Notes under the pieces: model-generated
The model's input: the letters and a program-made list of their open reading frames with translations, nothing else
Told to the model about the DNA's origin: nothing
Database searches by the model: none
Program-made: the position numbers and the translations under genes
From: Termitomyces sp. T153
Lineage: Eukaryota; Basidiomycota; Agaricomycetes; Agaricales; Lyophyllaceae
Direction: 5' to 3'
NCBI GenBank assembly: GCA_018296165.2
Contig: JACKQL020000012.1
Location: 1,148,684-1,212,683, forward strand
DNA: 64,000 bases
Shown: positions 21,346-33,316 of the stretch, piece by piece
Numbering within the stretch: the stretch's first letter is position 1
How the letters are laid out: the number at the start of each line of letters is the position of its first letter

Positions 21346-22560
21346 CAGTGCAGTGTGAGTGCTGAATTTGGTGCAATAGTTAGGGAAAAGAAACAAGAAT
21401 GAAGGAAAATTATAAGGAGGGAGAAATGGAACATCCCCTGACAATACTATGTTTACACCTACATATTACCTATGATTGTAAATACATCTGGCCCATCACA
21501 AGTCAAGTCCTTGCAAAACAACACCACAGTTGTGTATTATGTGGCATATCTGTGTTTAGACCTAGTGTTTGTGATTATTAGAATGGTCATTAGATACAGG
21601 CAAAGGAATTGGATAGCACATAAAGTGGTAACAAGTCCAAGTCACTGTTCTATGATGATCCATCAGTATGGCCTCAACCCAAATTGGCCTTCTGCTTAAG
21701 TAGGGTACTAGATATATTGGAAATATCAGGACATGAACTTTGGTGTGATAAAGCCCCAACACTGGAGGTGAGACATCTTGCTCAATTTTTTGCCTTGTCC
21801 TCACATCTCCAATCCATTCATCTTACAGGCTGCATCTGAGGCCAAGTTCAATGCATCATGGCCAGTGATGCAGGCCTCACCTCTTTTCTCTTTACCTATC
21901 TTTATCCATCATGCATCTCAGTGTATTTTATTTGCAGTGGTAGCAATGACAAGCTTTCCCACTGTGATTTTGATGCTACTCCACTTGCCCCTTTCTAGTT
22001 AGTCTTATTAGGTCTATCAAAGTATATTCTCTTTGATATATCCTGAGCTATTACTTAGCATAGGTAGATATCAAAATAATGATATAGTAATATGTATTGA
22101 TAGGCAGGTTCAAAACTTTGATATGTGTCTAATCTACTCAACAAACAAACAAACATTACTATGTTTGAAAAGGTTTACATTCTTGAACTATGTACATGTT
22201 AGCCCCAAAAACTTGTTGCCTTTGGATGTTTTTGTGAGTTCTATCATTTGACATATTGATCATTATTTCATTGATAGTTCTTTGTTTCTGGATGACTGTA
22301 AGACCTATATCTCTCTGAACTTCAGACTAGACTATGGGAAGTGTGTGAGGTGGAGTCATGAGTAGATGAAAATATAGAAAAGTTTACCAAAGAGTGTTCA
22401 CTGACTGAGGTTAGTTCCTATATTTGAGACATCATACATGGATTCCTGTTCATGCAAAGAACAATTGTTCACAATAGAGCATATTCACAACAGGCTCCAC
22501 CTGCCAAATGAACAAAAATTCAATGGCTTCTCAACCAAAATTTGGTTTGTCCTAAGATGG

Positions 22561-25500
22561 AAAGCGTGACACGGCAGTTTCCATGATGGTATCCATCAAG
22601 GGACATCAGTTGCGATATGATAACAAATCATCACCTCGATGATGGCAAATAATAACGAATTGCTGCAAGTCTCTTCATTGCTGCTATGCCTCTAATCTCA
22701 CAATCCCTTAAGAAATTCACACTGAAAACAGATACACTTTTTTCTCACTTGAAGCATTTTGTCTCCTGTGTGCATGCTTTTGATGGAAGCAAGAGAACAT
22801 GGTAGTGCTGAGCCAATATGAGTCTCATATAGGTTCTGACTCTCAGGGAATTTAAGTCAACCATACCAGTGTCTGGTATCATAGAAAAGAACTACTGGCA
22901 AGGGTTGAGATAAAGAAGAACGAAAGAAATGTAGACGATAGGAAGTCTCGTTCGGTTCCACGAGTGCTGTAACACTTCTATATCGGGATGTCACATTGTC
23001 CAAAACGGCCAACAAAAATGTGGACTTTAGGAATCAAAATTTGAAACGTGTTGTGAATATGCTCTAATATGTGCATGATGCAGAGAAACTTGCCAAACAC
23101 TGGCACGTGAATTGTAAACCTTTCTAAGAATAGCAATATTTATTCGACCAGATCAAGGTTGAGATAAATATCAAAATTTTGAACCTGCCTATTGAAACGG
23201 CTGTCACTCGCTACCGGTGTTTAAACTGTCGGCTTTCGTCGTTATATCCCTTACATTCCTCGAGAATGGTTTTCTTTCAAGGATAGTACATACTACATAT
23301 GTCCCCAGAGAAATTAGTACAAATCAGTATACGTAACATAGAAACAACGATCATCATGAAAGTGACCGTATACTTGACACAATGAAGACGTTGAGGCTAC
23401 GACTGATGACGACATGAGCCCATGAGCCATGTCCTCCACGATCGTCATGAACAGATTTATATCTAGCTTCTACATGTGCACGAACAAGTTTCATAGAAAC
23501 CCCTGGTCTGGTTTCTTATTCAACTAGAGTACTTGTCTAACTTCATGGCTTCTCCATGTATGGCGAAGTTGCAGAGAACACGGAAGATGTTCTGGACATT
23601 TTGTCTCAACTAACTATTCGATACGGACAACGATCAAGGCTGGTGCTAACTATCGCAGAGTGCGTCGGCGCCGTAAAATTTATTTTTGGTAAAATGATAT
23701 GCCACTCGAGGCTGAGAAGTAGGAGAAGCTATAGTGCGCAGCGATTACTAGCTGGAGTATATATCGCAAACATGTCGACATTCTAGAAATATGTAAGTAA
23801 GATTGTGGGTCCAGGTGTTCCGTCCCTTTGTCACCGTCGTGACCAAGGAAAATTCCCACTCTCCTTTTTCCGAGGTCGAGCTCTCGTCAATTTTTGGCCA
23901 CTCTGCTATACAAAATCATGAGTCTAATCAATTCTCCAAGAAAACCCATCTGCTTACCACTCGACCAATGGTTCGCCGAAGATTATGGCAGATCTCACAG
24001 ACGATGAATTATCCTCTTGCCATGATCTCTTGCATGCAGTATCTTGGAGAGAGAGATTATGGAATGGTCGTACGGGTCCTGCGGCATTTTGGCCAGAAAA
24101 TGTTCCTTACTCGACCTGCATAATGCATATCAACCATCCCGTGTCGCAAATAATGCACCACTGACACTGTGGCTGGGAATAGGGAAAGATTATCCATGCT
24201 TCGTATCGACGGACAAACAGATGGTTCTACTCACTTGACCGTTCCAGAAAAAATAATTCTAAACCAAACGATGAACTAGGCCGGGTCTATTCATCAAGCA
24301 AAATTGCACGTTTATGAGATCAATCCAGTCGAGGTATTTGCTGCTGAGCCTTCAAGCTGATCTGGCTGATGGGGAAGTAGGTTGACACCCCACCGCGACT
24401 TCCATGAAGACAGAAGATAGTTTAAAGTCTTTCAACTTGTACAATCCTAGTTTCGCATTCTCGGGGTTAGATTCGTATGTTATCTGGTATTTATGCTGAC
24501 GAATAAGGTCAGCGTAGCCGAAATTATACAAAGAACTCTGGAACATCTTGACCAGGCTTGTGGTACTTTCTGGCTTCACTAGGTCGAGAAAGCCTGGCAA
24601 CAGGTTTGGTGCACGCTTCAAACCTGATTTGTTAATCTCCAAAGGACCTGGTGAGAAACGAGCTGTGGCGCCCAAAGAGTCAAAGTGATGAGCTCGCATT
24701 GTGAGTATGTCTTCTCGGGGACTTGATATTGATCTTACAATGCGGGCAGTTTGATAATTTCCTGCGATTTGCCATCTTGAAACCTCGTCAAACATGTGGG
24801 GTTTAATACGTGTAGGTTCCTGAATTGAGTCACAAATACGTGTAGGTTGCTGACTTGAGTCTCGGATTTTCGGGCGGTGAGTGACTCTCGTGTAATTCAT
24901 AGTCATTTTATTTTACCCGGCCTACCATACAGATGCTATGATTTGGAGCCTCCATGATTAAGAATCTTTGTTAGACCAAAAGACGAGCAATTCCGAGTCG
25001 TGACTCACCTTCGCCGGGACGGTCACGCCAGCGTGACATGATCAGTTGGAGGTCTGAAAAAAGGAGCGCAACGCAAACAACGCTCCAGCAAGCATGACAT
25101 CCAATTGACCAACTAACCATGTGGCATTGGATACAACGTTCTTAATGTGATTGAGGTGAGAACAAGCATTAAAGTACAATCTGAATTTCGACAATCTGAA
25201 TTTCGCAAGAGGGCTGAAGCCCTGGTAGGTATTGGGTCATCAAGAGGACTGAAACCACGGTAGTGGGTCATAAAGACGTTGGATTTGAGGACTCACATAT
25301 TTCTACCCATGATGTCCTCGGTATTTCCCCTCAGTCCGAACTTCCAAAGGCAAAGACAGAACAGAATACCTTGTTACGGCAAAAACGCACTCTTGCTCAT
25401 GACGAGTCGCAAAACACAGGTCGTATTACGAAGACTGCCCCATAGCACTCGATTGTATGCAGTTTGAGGAGGTTCAACTTCTCGATGGTCACTGGCTCCA

Positions 25501-26021
25501 GAGGTCAAACTTGATACGTTTTTGATCATTCCTGGAACTCAGTAACAAGGCTGTGTATAGAGGCCAAGAGGCAGATATTCAGCACGTTCGCAGTTGCAAA
25601 TTAAGGGTTGTAGTGGAAATTGCTGAAACAAGATTATGGATGAGGATGAGTCCAGAAAATGGTGCCATCAACGGTATGGTACCAGTCTTATTTCGCGGCC
25701 AATGCGCTAATATTTTTATTTGCCTTCATTTTGGACTTCAAATCTGTAATGGTCAGACATCGGGCTTGATGGAGGCAATTCTCTTACAACGTCTGTTCTT
25801 TCTTTTGAGAGTGATCACGGGAGTTGGAGGAGGATGTGATAGGTGGCGCGAAAATCTCGCAAATATCCGCCAATAAGTGCTTAGGTGAGAAAAAGCAGTA
25901 TTGATTTCGAGATGGGGCTAACGTTAACTGCAAAATGAGTACATAACCCTTTTTTCAGTTTTCTTCAGAAACGTGGCGATCTAAAAAAAATGCATAAATA
26001 GGATCCAGTTCGTTCTTACAC
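22561..26021. other. Gene-poor host-type DNA with short repeats
   Basis: CpG content is normal again. Only short or unrecognised frames (for example 23556-23786, 23803-24123, 25553-25876). 23080-23205 is similar in inverse orientation to 22095-22210 (shared aggcaggttcaaaa, gatat and aaaggttta blocks). Direct repeats occur at 24795-24865 (aatacgtgtaggttNctga twice) and 25175-25260 (caatctgaatttcg twice; gactgaaRcc...gggtcat twice). Confidence 0.5.
24352..24906 (-). CDS. Unrecognised 184-codon reading frame
   Basis: Longest open frame between 22.6 and 30 kb. The predicted 184-residue protein has no signal peptide or membrane segment that I can see. Its N-terminal part repeats QQPTRICDS / QEPTRIKPH because of a 28-30-bp DNA duplication. 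The C-terminal half looks ordinary (SLYNFGYADLIRQHKYQITY, then GLYKLKDFKLSSVFMEVAVG). I recognise no family. It could be a lineage-specific gene, an exon of a larger gene, or a decayed fragment; no convincing splice partners were found. Confidence 0.3.
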   Translation of the reverse strand: MTMNYTRVTHRPKIRDSSQQPTRICDSIQEPTRIKPHMFDEVSRWQIAGNYQTARIVRSISSPREDILTMRAHHFDSLGATARFSPGPLEINKSGLKRAPNLLPGFLDLVKPESTTSLVKMFQSSLYNFGYADLIRQHKYQITYESNPENAKLGLYKLKDFKLSSVFMEVAVGCQPTSPSARSA

Positions 26022-26724
26022 ATGACCTTTTCCACCATGACTACACCCTCCTCAGTATTTGATGCGCCTCCACCGTATCCTGGCCCCAGCAGCACTTTTG
26101 CGCCTCCACAAGATGAAACTACCAGCCGTTCGCTCGACACATGGGCGGAGTCATCCCGTCTTCCCCCATATCCATATCGTAGTGCGCGCCGCTACAGTCC
26201 CTATCCACGTATCTTCCCTGCCCGTCAACGAGGTAGCCTTTCCCATCAGGTTTGTCTTTTATTTCTTCTTTGTTTTTTTCTTTCTTTCACGTGTCCTTCA
26301 GTCATTGACTATGCATCGAACGGTTGTATGTCACTCGGGCCTCTGGATTCTTTTTGTATATTTCTGACCTGATTCTAGGTGCCTCATGCTGTCGTTGAAA
26401 CTTCCCCGACTGCTCCTACCCCTCTACCTGTCCAGGATTCGGACCACCAAGTAGCCATACTCTATTAGACCTGCCTGAATCATTTTTAATATTCACACAG
26501 GCGCCGCCTCCCGTCGCACCTGGCCCTATTCCTCTGCTTCCTCGTCAAGAACCCCATCTCAACTGCGAAGAGCGCCACCTACGAATACTATATCGTATTC
26601 TTATCCTTGTAAGCCTCTCTTCTTTGGTTGTTCCTCTCAATTTACTTGTTTGCAGTCAGAGATTCTCAGAATTATTTGTGCCGAATTGAATAGTGTGATG
26701 GGGATAGCCGAGGCGCTATTCTGA
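26022..26724 (+). CDS. Hypothetical proline-rich protein, four exons
   Basis: Four exons close the frame: 26022-26249, 26379-26450, 26501-26608, 26656-26724, giving 158 residues. Introns are GT-AG (129, 50 and 47 nt). The N-terminal two thirds is Pro/Ser/Thr/Tyr-rich and probably disordered (FDAPPPYPGPSSTF; LPPYPYRSARRYSPYPR). The C-terminal exon pair encodes a helical, amphipathic-looking segment (ERHLRILYRILILSEILRII) that may mediate oligomerisation or membrane contact. No domain recognised. Clean splice signals and codon-phase closure make a real gene more likely than a chance frame. The first intron is longer than the local norm, so a missed exon is possible. Confidence 0.5.
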
Positions 26725-28189
26725 TCTCAGAAGTCAAAATACGAATGACCTAGCAAGTTCAAATATATCTTGTACTAACTGTACCATAATGTATGTCTAC
26801 TTACTGTGTACTTACAATTTGTTCTCGTTGTATCCTGCCATGCACCACTTTCAGTATGCACTTGCCTACCATGTTTTGCTTCATGTCACTGCCGGTGGTA
26901 AATAGCATCGATTTGGAGTACTGACGGCCTCTTGACACTTTTGTCGACTTCTGTACTTCATAAATTACTGTACTTCGTTTAGGTTTTCGTTTGGTACATC
27001 CAATTTTGACATCAATATCTAAACGCACAGAATTTTTTTATAACTCGTTCTCTACTCAATGACAAAAATAAGATTTCCTTGGAAATTTATTTCACAAATA
27101 TACTGATGTTAGATCAGGTACCGTTCGCTACCTATCCTTCTTAGGATATGTACATACCAGATATACTTTGATCCTTGGAGCTCCACAAAGTACGACAGGA
27201 ATGATAGTTCTCTCAGAAACCCGTGCCCAATCATGACCCTGCAGGCGAGGATGATCATTGCAAGTAAAATGCAAAGTCCCGCCACGAACCGAACCTGAGG
27301 TTCACTAGTGGTGGAGGCACAGACTGGCAATTTCAACGGAGAAACGCAAAAGATGGCGGTAACTGATTGTAGACAGTCACGATGATTGACTGGGAATATG
27401 TTGTCAGATATACATCGAGCTAAAACAGCGAATCAAGGGCGGCGCCGGGAATATGCTTCGCCCACATACAATGCAGAGTGGGCACTACATAGATGGAAAT
27501 TTAGTCAAGGACTGACCATCAATGAAAACCCCGCGAGACGTCGAATACTGAGAGAATTATAGAGATTCCTACTCATCCCGAGTGGCACAGTGATACGTTT
27601 GTACATACCTCCGTTGAAAGGCTATAGACATGATAAGAAGGATATGACAACACTGCTAAAAATGGAGTGATAGAAGGCTCATCTACTTGAACATTGTTAC
27701 GTAGGGATTCAGAGGCACAACACAATAAACAATGAAATACGCCATCTGACTGAACAAATTGCAAAAGATATCAGTCTCGTTCCATGAGAAGGAAGCGAGA
27801 ATGCTACGATGATTAAGACAGCTATCACAGTCTTAAAAGCACCAAATTCTACGAGTCCGCATCGTTGGTGGGTGATTCGAAGTCAAGTTTAGCTCCAACT
27901 CGCATAGCTCAAACCTAAAGACGAGTGAAAAATGACAAACAACCAATGCTAGCGCGAGAACGTGGTAGACAGCTGTTAGGTCGAGTCCAAAATCGTTACT
28001 CAAGGGCTTCTAGCCTTCGACCCTGGAGTTGCACCGTGGTGAGGGGGACTTCAACTTTGTCCCACTCAAACATCCAAGACCCACCCGAGAGGCCTAAGAT
28101 GAGGGTACACTAGTTGACGGATTGATCACTATCGGACGGACAGTAGTCACGATAAAGAATCAAGACATCGGCACATTTGAGAGATTGAG
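26725..28189. other. Intergenic, no supported gene
   Basis: Only short frames. A minus-strand stretch at 27109-27336 encodes a hydrophobic segment (FVAGLCILLAMIILACRVMI) that could be a membrane exon, but I could not connect it to neighbouring exons with confidence. Confidence 0.4.
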
Positions 28190-28267
28190 ATTATTTATTG
28201 CAAACAAGTTAGCACATGAGCCAAACAACACAAAATCGTCACTTGCACAAGTCAAATCTTCGGCGAA

Positions 28268-29858
28268 TATGAAGGACCTCACCGGACAAAATTATTTTGA
28301 TTTCGATGTTTGATTAAGACCTAGGAGGTACATTTTGTGAGCACAATTTTGGATGCGCTTGTGATTGGATGGTTGATTTCAATCTCGATGGGCTGATTGG
28401 ATTTCGATGCTTGATTTCAAACTCGAAGCATGATGTGATGTCCTGGTTTTGTCCTTCATTTTTTTCAGCAATCTTGGCGTCATTGTGGGTGCTAAGCACA
28501 ATGTCTGTCAAATCCTTTGCCTCAGCTCCAAAATGAGGGCAGAAGCTGTCCTGAGCTCCACACCACCATGTCAGGAGCAGGCCATCCTCCACCATGCAGC
28601 GCACAAGGCTGTCAATGTACCTCATTCTTTGCTTTTGGAACTGTTTGCGCATGCAGTCATCCAGTCTCTCAGCATGGACTTCCTGTTTGGTTTTGTCGGC
28701 AATCTCATAATGAATTCAGTACCATAAGTTTTGATATTCATGTTTTTTTGTCTAACTAAATTCTCTACAGACATCTTCTAATCCTGTCAATCCTCAATCA
28801 CTATGTGCTCATTGCCAGACACCATATTTTACGCATCTTTTAGAGCTCTCACTGTCAAATTCCCCTGCTGCTAGTAATATTACATCTGCAAATTCAACAT
28901 CATCATCAATACCATTATGGAACCCTCCTGCATCCCAGAATTCCAGGTCTGCTAGTATGTGAAGTGTTATCCTTTCCATCTGTTGAGTATGAAAGCATCA
29001 AGTTCTTCATTGGAAAGCTGAGACAAATCAGCGGAAACACCAGGAGCATATTGACACTGTATTGATCCATCAGATTACTGGGGCATGAAAGTCTATATTT
29101 GATGAGTCTACAATGGATTGTCCTAGCACTGCATCTATAGAGAGCTGCAATTTGCTTGTGAGTAGCATGTTCTGAAGTGAGGCAAGCAAGGTCATCTGGT
29201 TGAATATCTATTCTAGGGCAGCCAGGTTGCCCATTTAATACAGTACTAGTACCCAATGAGGGAGCAGGGGCATCAGGATAATTGGCAGACAGCAAAGTGG
29301 CATCATCAAGAGAGGCTATCATGTGATCGAGACTCTGCTGTACAATTTGATAGTCCTCAGGTTGAAGTAAGTGGGCATGCTTTAGTTATTTACATCGATG
29401 TAAGTGATCGTAGAATATCAGAAAAGACATGGCATTCACCTGGTGGAGGTCCCCGTAGAACTGCAAACAGATCTGCTTCTGTTCTCCCAGACAAGCTGCA
29501 TCACCTAGTTGAGTCCTCAGTACAACTTCTACATTGCGTCCCAGCTCCGCATAAGCTATCCGAAGGTTATCTGAGGGTATGACCATGGATGCGGGATGCA
29601 GAGAATATTATGTATTGTTGTGGACTAAAGCTAAGTGTACATGCATGAACCAAGTGAAAATACAAAACAAGACCAAGGTTTCCAAGTCCCAAGTGAAAAG
29701 CAATGGACGAAAACGAAAACAGCCAGCAAAGTCCTCGGTGGAAATCGTGAGCCGAAATTTGATTACCAAATCAAAACCACTGGTGAAAATCAAGTCCGAA
29801 ATCTAAATCCGCCTCATAAAATTTTGTCTGGTCAGGCGCACCATACAGGCGCACCATA
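28268..29858. mobile_element. Transposon-like insertion with imperfect terminal inverted repeats
   Basis: About 1.59 kb between two copies of ggcgaa (28262-28267 and 29859-29864), a possible 6-bp target duplication. Near its ends are inverted repeats of 17 bp with two mismatches: cctcaccggacaaaatt (28277-28293) and the complement of aattttgtctggtcagg (29820-29836). The part from 28440 to 29330 is CpG-poor and carries minus-strand coding relics. Class undetermined. Confidence 0.55.
28915..29322 (-). pseudogene. Helix-turn-helix/transposase-like coding relic
   Basis: 136-codon frame containing PRIDIQPDDLACLTSEHATH and a helix-turn-helix-like stretch (KQIAALYRCSARTIHCRLIK). The pattern G-R-P/P-R-I-D-I-x-P-x-x-L followed by such a helix-turn-helix resembles the N-terminus of integrase-core-type transposase proteins common in mushroom genomes, by recollection of the family pattern only. 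A frame change follows. It lies within the 28268-29858 insertion. No catalytic core is visible. Confidence 0.4.
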
Positions 29859-30111
29859 GGCGAACGATAACTCGGGAACGCGTGCACCGTTTGGATTCAT
29901 ATTTTCCAATGTTACTCTTGTATGTTGGGACTAGGGCACCGTTTAATTCAAATCGAAAATTATTGAATTATGAAATCCACAGTTTTTGCAAGTCATTCTC
30001 GACTTGTATTTGCACCTATTGACTTCACTCTATCATTGTCCATGACCTCCACCCTCACGGTTCGAAGTTGACCATCCGTGTATTGCGTTATAAGACTCTG
30101 CTAGTTGTTAT

Positions 30112-31434
30112 ATGGCTACTGTCAAAAAGATGGTCGGAACAGAGGTTATCACTAGTACTACCAGGGACTACAAATATACCCAAGAGATCTCACAAATGGT
30201 AAGTTCATCTTCCCCTCTTAAATCATGCATCAACTCACAGTAATATCACAGATGTTTGTGTTCGGAGAGGTCCAGGACCCAAACCTTGAAACCGTGAATC
30301 TCGTGGAAGATATAGTACGGAGTCAGATTATTGAACTGGTGGGGCTGTTTCGTGTCGTGTTCGTTTCGCCTTTGACCCAGCTATCCTAGATTGTTCAGGC
30401 ACGGGCCCTCGCAACTCGCCGTGGAGCTCGATATCTTTCTGCTGAAGATCTTATATTTCTGATACGACATGACCGTGGCAAGGTCAACCGACTTCGAACA
30501 TACCTTTCATGGAAAGATGTTCGCAAGCATGCGAAAGACAGTGGTGGCGATGGAGGAGCCGGTGTTGAAGTTGAGACACTAGATGATGGCGCAGACGGTG
30601 AGAACTTTGACAAATCTCAAGATGGCACTACATTGCTCGCGGACATTCGCAGACAAGTTGACAGCTAAAGCACAAAAGATCACCATCAAATTGCCATGGG
30701 AGATAACAACCATATATTCTGAGGTCCTGAGGCAGAGTGGTCATCAATCTGATGACGAGGAAGATGAAGATGATATCGAAGCGCATGAAGCGTCGATACA
30801 GCGACTCAAGGTACTGCGAACTATCATTAACTGTCTTGTTGTTTCTAAATTTTGCGCAGGAAGCAGATGATGCCACAAGGCAAATGACGAGAGAAGAATA
30901 CCAACATTATTCAGACTGTCGCCAGGCATCATTCACGTATCGGAAAGGTGAGTGTCTTGACATCATGTCCTTCTACCCCGTTGACTGCTTCTAGCTAAAC
31001 GTTTCCGCGAATTTTTAAATTTGCCGCCTCATCTTGATCTAAAAGCTAACGATGACACGGTTGATATTGTCGGGTTCCTTGCGTTTGAGATGGTCAGATC
31101 CCTTACTATCGCTGGGCTGAGCGTGAAGAAGTCTCTCGAGGAGTCATTTCTCAGAGACGATTACGCGTCACCAGTTCTTGGAAAGCGGAAAACTCTAGGC
31201 CTTGGTGGTCCTGCGGAGAAACGACGGAGAGAAGATTCCTCCGATGACGATGCTGAACATGCTCTTCCCGTGAATACATTGTTTCTACCACCTCCCGAAG
31301 CCAGAACTGCCTTACGTCCAGAACACATTCAAGATGCCTTCTTGAGGATGCAAGGAGACTGGGCCCATCGGCGTTCTGCTGGCATGCATAACTGGAGAGG
31401 TGGACTGGTACGGACCCGAATCAGTCTTATATAA
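30112..31434 (+). CDS. SPT3: SAGA complex subunit Spt3
   Basis: Histone-fold transcription co-activator that helps load TBP as part of SAGA. Six exons: 30112-30198, 30252-30338, 30390-30597, 30665-30810, 30860-30947, 30995-31434; total 351 residues, usual for fungal Spt3. N-terminal histone fold: EISQMMFVFGEVQDPNLETVNLVEDIVRSQ is split over exons 1-2, continuing ALATRRGARYLSAEDLIFLIRHD and KVNRLRTYLSWKDVRK. An acidic linker follows (SDDEEDEDDIEAHE). The C-terminal second histone-fold region contains EYQHYSDCRQASFTYRKAKR, FREFLNL and VDIVGFLAFEMVRSLT, all strongly Spt3-like. All introns are 45-67 nt, GT-AG. It converges with DDI1. Confidence 0.93.
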
Positions 31435-31761
31435 ATTGGACACTGGATCCTCGGCGTTAATTTTCTGTCCTATATCATGTATGTTTTTTGTACTACTAAT
31501 ATCATGTAGATTACACTTCTAGCACTTGTACACTATCAATACTAATTTATCAACGATGTTTTGGGTGCTTCGTGTGCCAATTATATTCTTGTTGATAGCA
31601 TAAGATGTTCGTCTAGATAGACCGACATTTCAGAGGACACTTAACAACTGGCTTCCTGCATATCACTAATGAATCTATGTCCCTGTATTTCTTCGTCTAT
31701 GCATAAGATCAACCTGATACTAGCATTCGTACACTATCAATACACATGTGATATTCAAAAA
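31435..31761. terminator. Shared 3' region of convergent SPT3 and DDI1
   Basis: 327 bp between two convergent stop codons. AT-rich, with the phrase acactatcaatac occurring twice (about 31528 and 31732). Presumably the overlapping 3' UTRs; no gene seen. Confidence 0.5.
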
Positions 31762-33316
31762 CTAAAACAATAGTGATGCAGCGACATCAACATTTCCGTT
31801 AGCAGCATCGAGGGATCTTATAGCAACTTCTTTGGTTACACCCAGGTCCATTAGTACCTTGATAGATGCTTCAGGGTAGCGGTTTGTGGCAGGCTGGGAC
31901 GTCGCCGTCAACTGACTGGTGGAAGGCGTGGAAGGCGGAGCTCCCAAAGTATTCCCACTACCGGGGAAAGACTCTGATGCTGGCACAGCAGCTGACGATG
32001 AAGGTCCTGCAATGGCCGTAGGCGCTTGCGGCGATTCACCACTCGTCTCGCGTCGCGCCTTTTCAGGGAGCTCGTGTTCAGATAAGAATGCAACTTCTCG
32101 ACCTTGAATACGGAGCACATTCTTCACCAAGTCAATGCAGGCTTGGTGCGCCTTGAGCATGTCCAAACCGAACAGGAGGTCTACATCTCGGCCCTATCGT
32201 CAATAGAAAAAAGTCAGCATTTGTGTATCAAGGGCGGGAAATCATTCACCTCCATAACTGTGATAGAACACGGAAGGTAGAGATCTGCCAGTTTGAGCTG
32301 AACACTATGCACTCGACCCAGAATTTTCGCTGTACCAACACCCATCGCGATACCAGAGAATCTTTGATCCACGAGGCGCATGATTCCGCAACGTTCAGCA
32401 CATTCGGGCGTCACTCAAATACTATGAGCCACACTGGACAGATGTCCAGTTGAATGGAACACACTCACTAATGGTTCTCTGAGCACCACTATCAACGAAA
32501 GCCTTGACTGGTTGTCCATTGACCTCTACAGGAACGCTAGCGAAAATCAATTGTTTCGCCAGCAAGATCACAAGAGCACGAACTTACTAAAGCATAGTCA
32601 CTATTCCAAAACTCTCCGGCGAATATTCAATAGCATGTTGCATGTTCTCCAACACACCCTGCTGTCGGATGATTTCTTCGATTTTCCGTTGCGCCTCAGG
32701 GTTGAATGGATCAGCCTCCAACATCGCCATTTCACGTTCATGAGCCTGTTGTGCTTCCCGCGTTTGCCGGAGAAGCTCTGCAAAGCGTTGCGGATTGTTA
32801 ACTGCCGCCTCAGCAATTTCGGGTTGCGTCTGAAGATGAAAATGGGCATTTGAAAGAATGACGCAGAGAGCCGAATGGATGGATACGGACCTCCCGAAGT
32901 TGGTGCATGAGCTGGGGATTGCCTAGAACTTGCAAGCGCATCATTTCTGCATCCTGTGCAATGTTTCTAACAAGATGGTGGGTTGGATTAGCTATATGTA
33001 AACAACCATGCTTACTGTCCAGCAGGATTAGAGACTTTTCTCCGCAGTAGTAGCATCGCACTGGTCCCGACCCCCAGCTCCTGCATAGTACGTTTTGGCT
33101 CATTTAGTTCCTTGCTCTCGAGCCATATGCTCTGTTCTGGCACAGGAATTCCTGACTGGTGGGAAGAGAGGACATACGTAAGTGGTTGATTGTTGAGAGA
33201 TCAGAGACGATGCGTACCTCCGCCTCGAGCAGTGCCATCACATTCTCGAGCTCCATATTTGGGTCGATCTCTATCGGGTAGGATTCTCCCAAGTCTGTTA
33301 TGAATGTCAAGTTCAT
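31762..33316 (-). CDS. DDI1: DNA damage-inducible protein 1 (ubiquitin shuttle with retropepsin-like domain)
   Basis: Proteasome shuttle and aspartic protease of the Ddi1 family. Seven exons: 33218-33316, 33016-33155, 32891-32966, 32588-32829, 32469-32536, 32250-32413, 31762-32193; 406 residues. Domain order: N-terminal ubiquitin-like ([20 protein letters not shown] to MLLLRRKV), helical linker ([30 protein letters not shown]), retropepsin-like protease with intact catalytic DSGAQRTIM and [29 protein letters not shown], a low-complexity Ser/Ala/Pro linker, and a C-terminal UBA ([20 protein letters not shown]...[10 protein letters not shown]). The DSGA is host, not a retrotransposon remnant. 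The full UBL-protease-UBA layout is that of yeast Ddi1. Confidence 0.95.

Larger units (their letters stand above)
16748..22560. repeat. CpG-free repeat field without recognisable genes
   Basis: 5.8 kb in which I found only about two CpGs. No coding domain recognised on either strand. It holds an inverted duplication (17265-17721 and 20914-21345), a 22-bp minisatellite, a hairpin near 18744, and a stretch dense in TTGCTAG and GTCACTA motifs (19430-20180). CpG reappears at about 22565 (gcgtgacacggcag). Likely a set of old repeats mutated beyond recognition. Confidence 0.6.
28190..29906. repeat. MITE-like repeat copy split by a 1.6-kb insertion
   Basis: 28190-28267 resembles the left two thirds of the repeat at 63732-63877, and 29859-29906 resembles its right third (shared gcacatgagccaaacaac, aaatcgtcactt, aaatcttcg, then gcaccRtttggattcata). 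Between them lies an insertion flanked by ggcgaa on both sides. Confidence 0.65.

Noticed and set aside
23556..24238. Three overlapping + strand frames of 64-106 codons
   Set aside because: No recognisable domain, no consistent splicing between them, and mixed frames. Could be a decayed gene, but not supportable as a CDS.
32469..32536. DSGA protease motif as a retroelement remnant
   Set aside because: It lies within an intact seven-exon DDI1 gene with UBL and UBA domains; the retropepsin fold is native to Ddi1.
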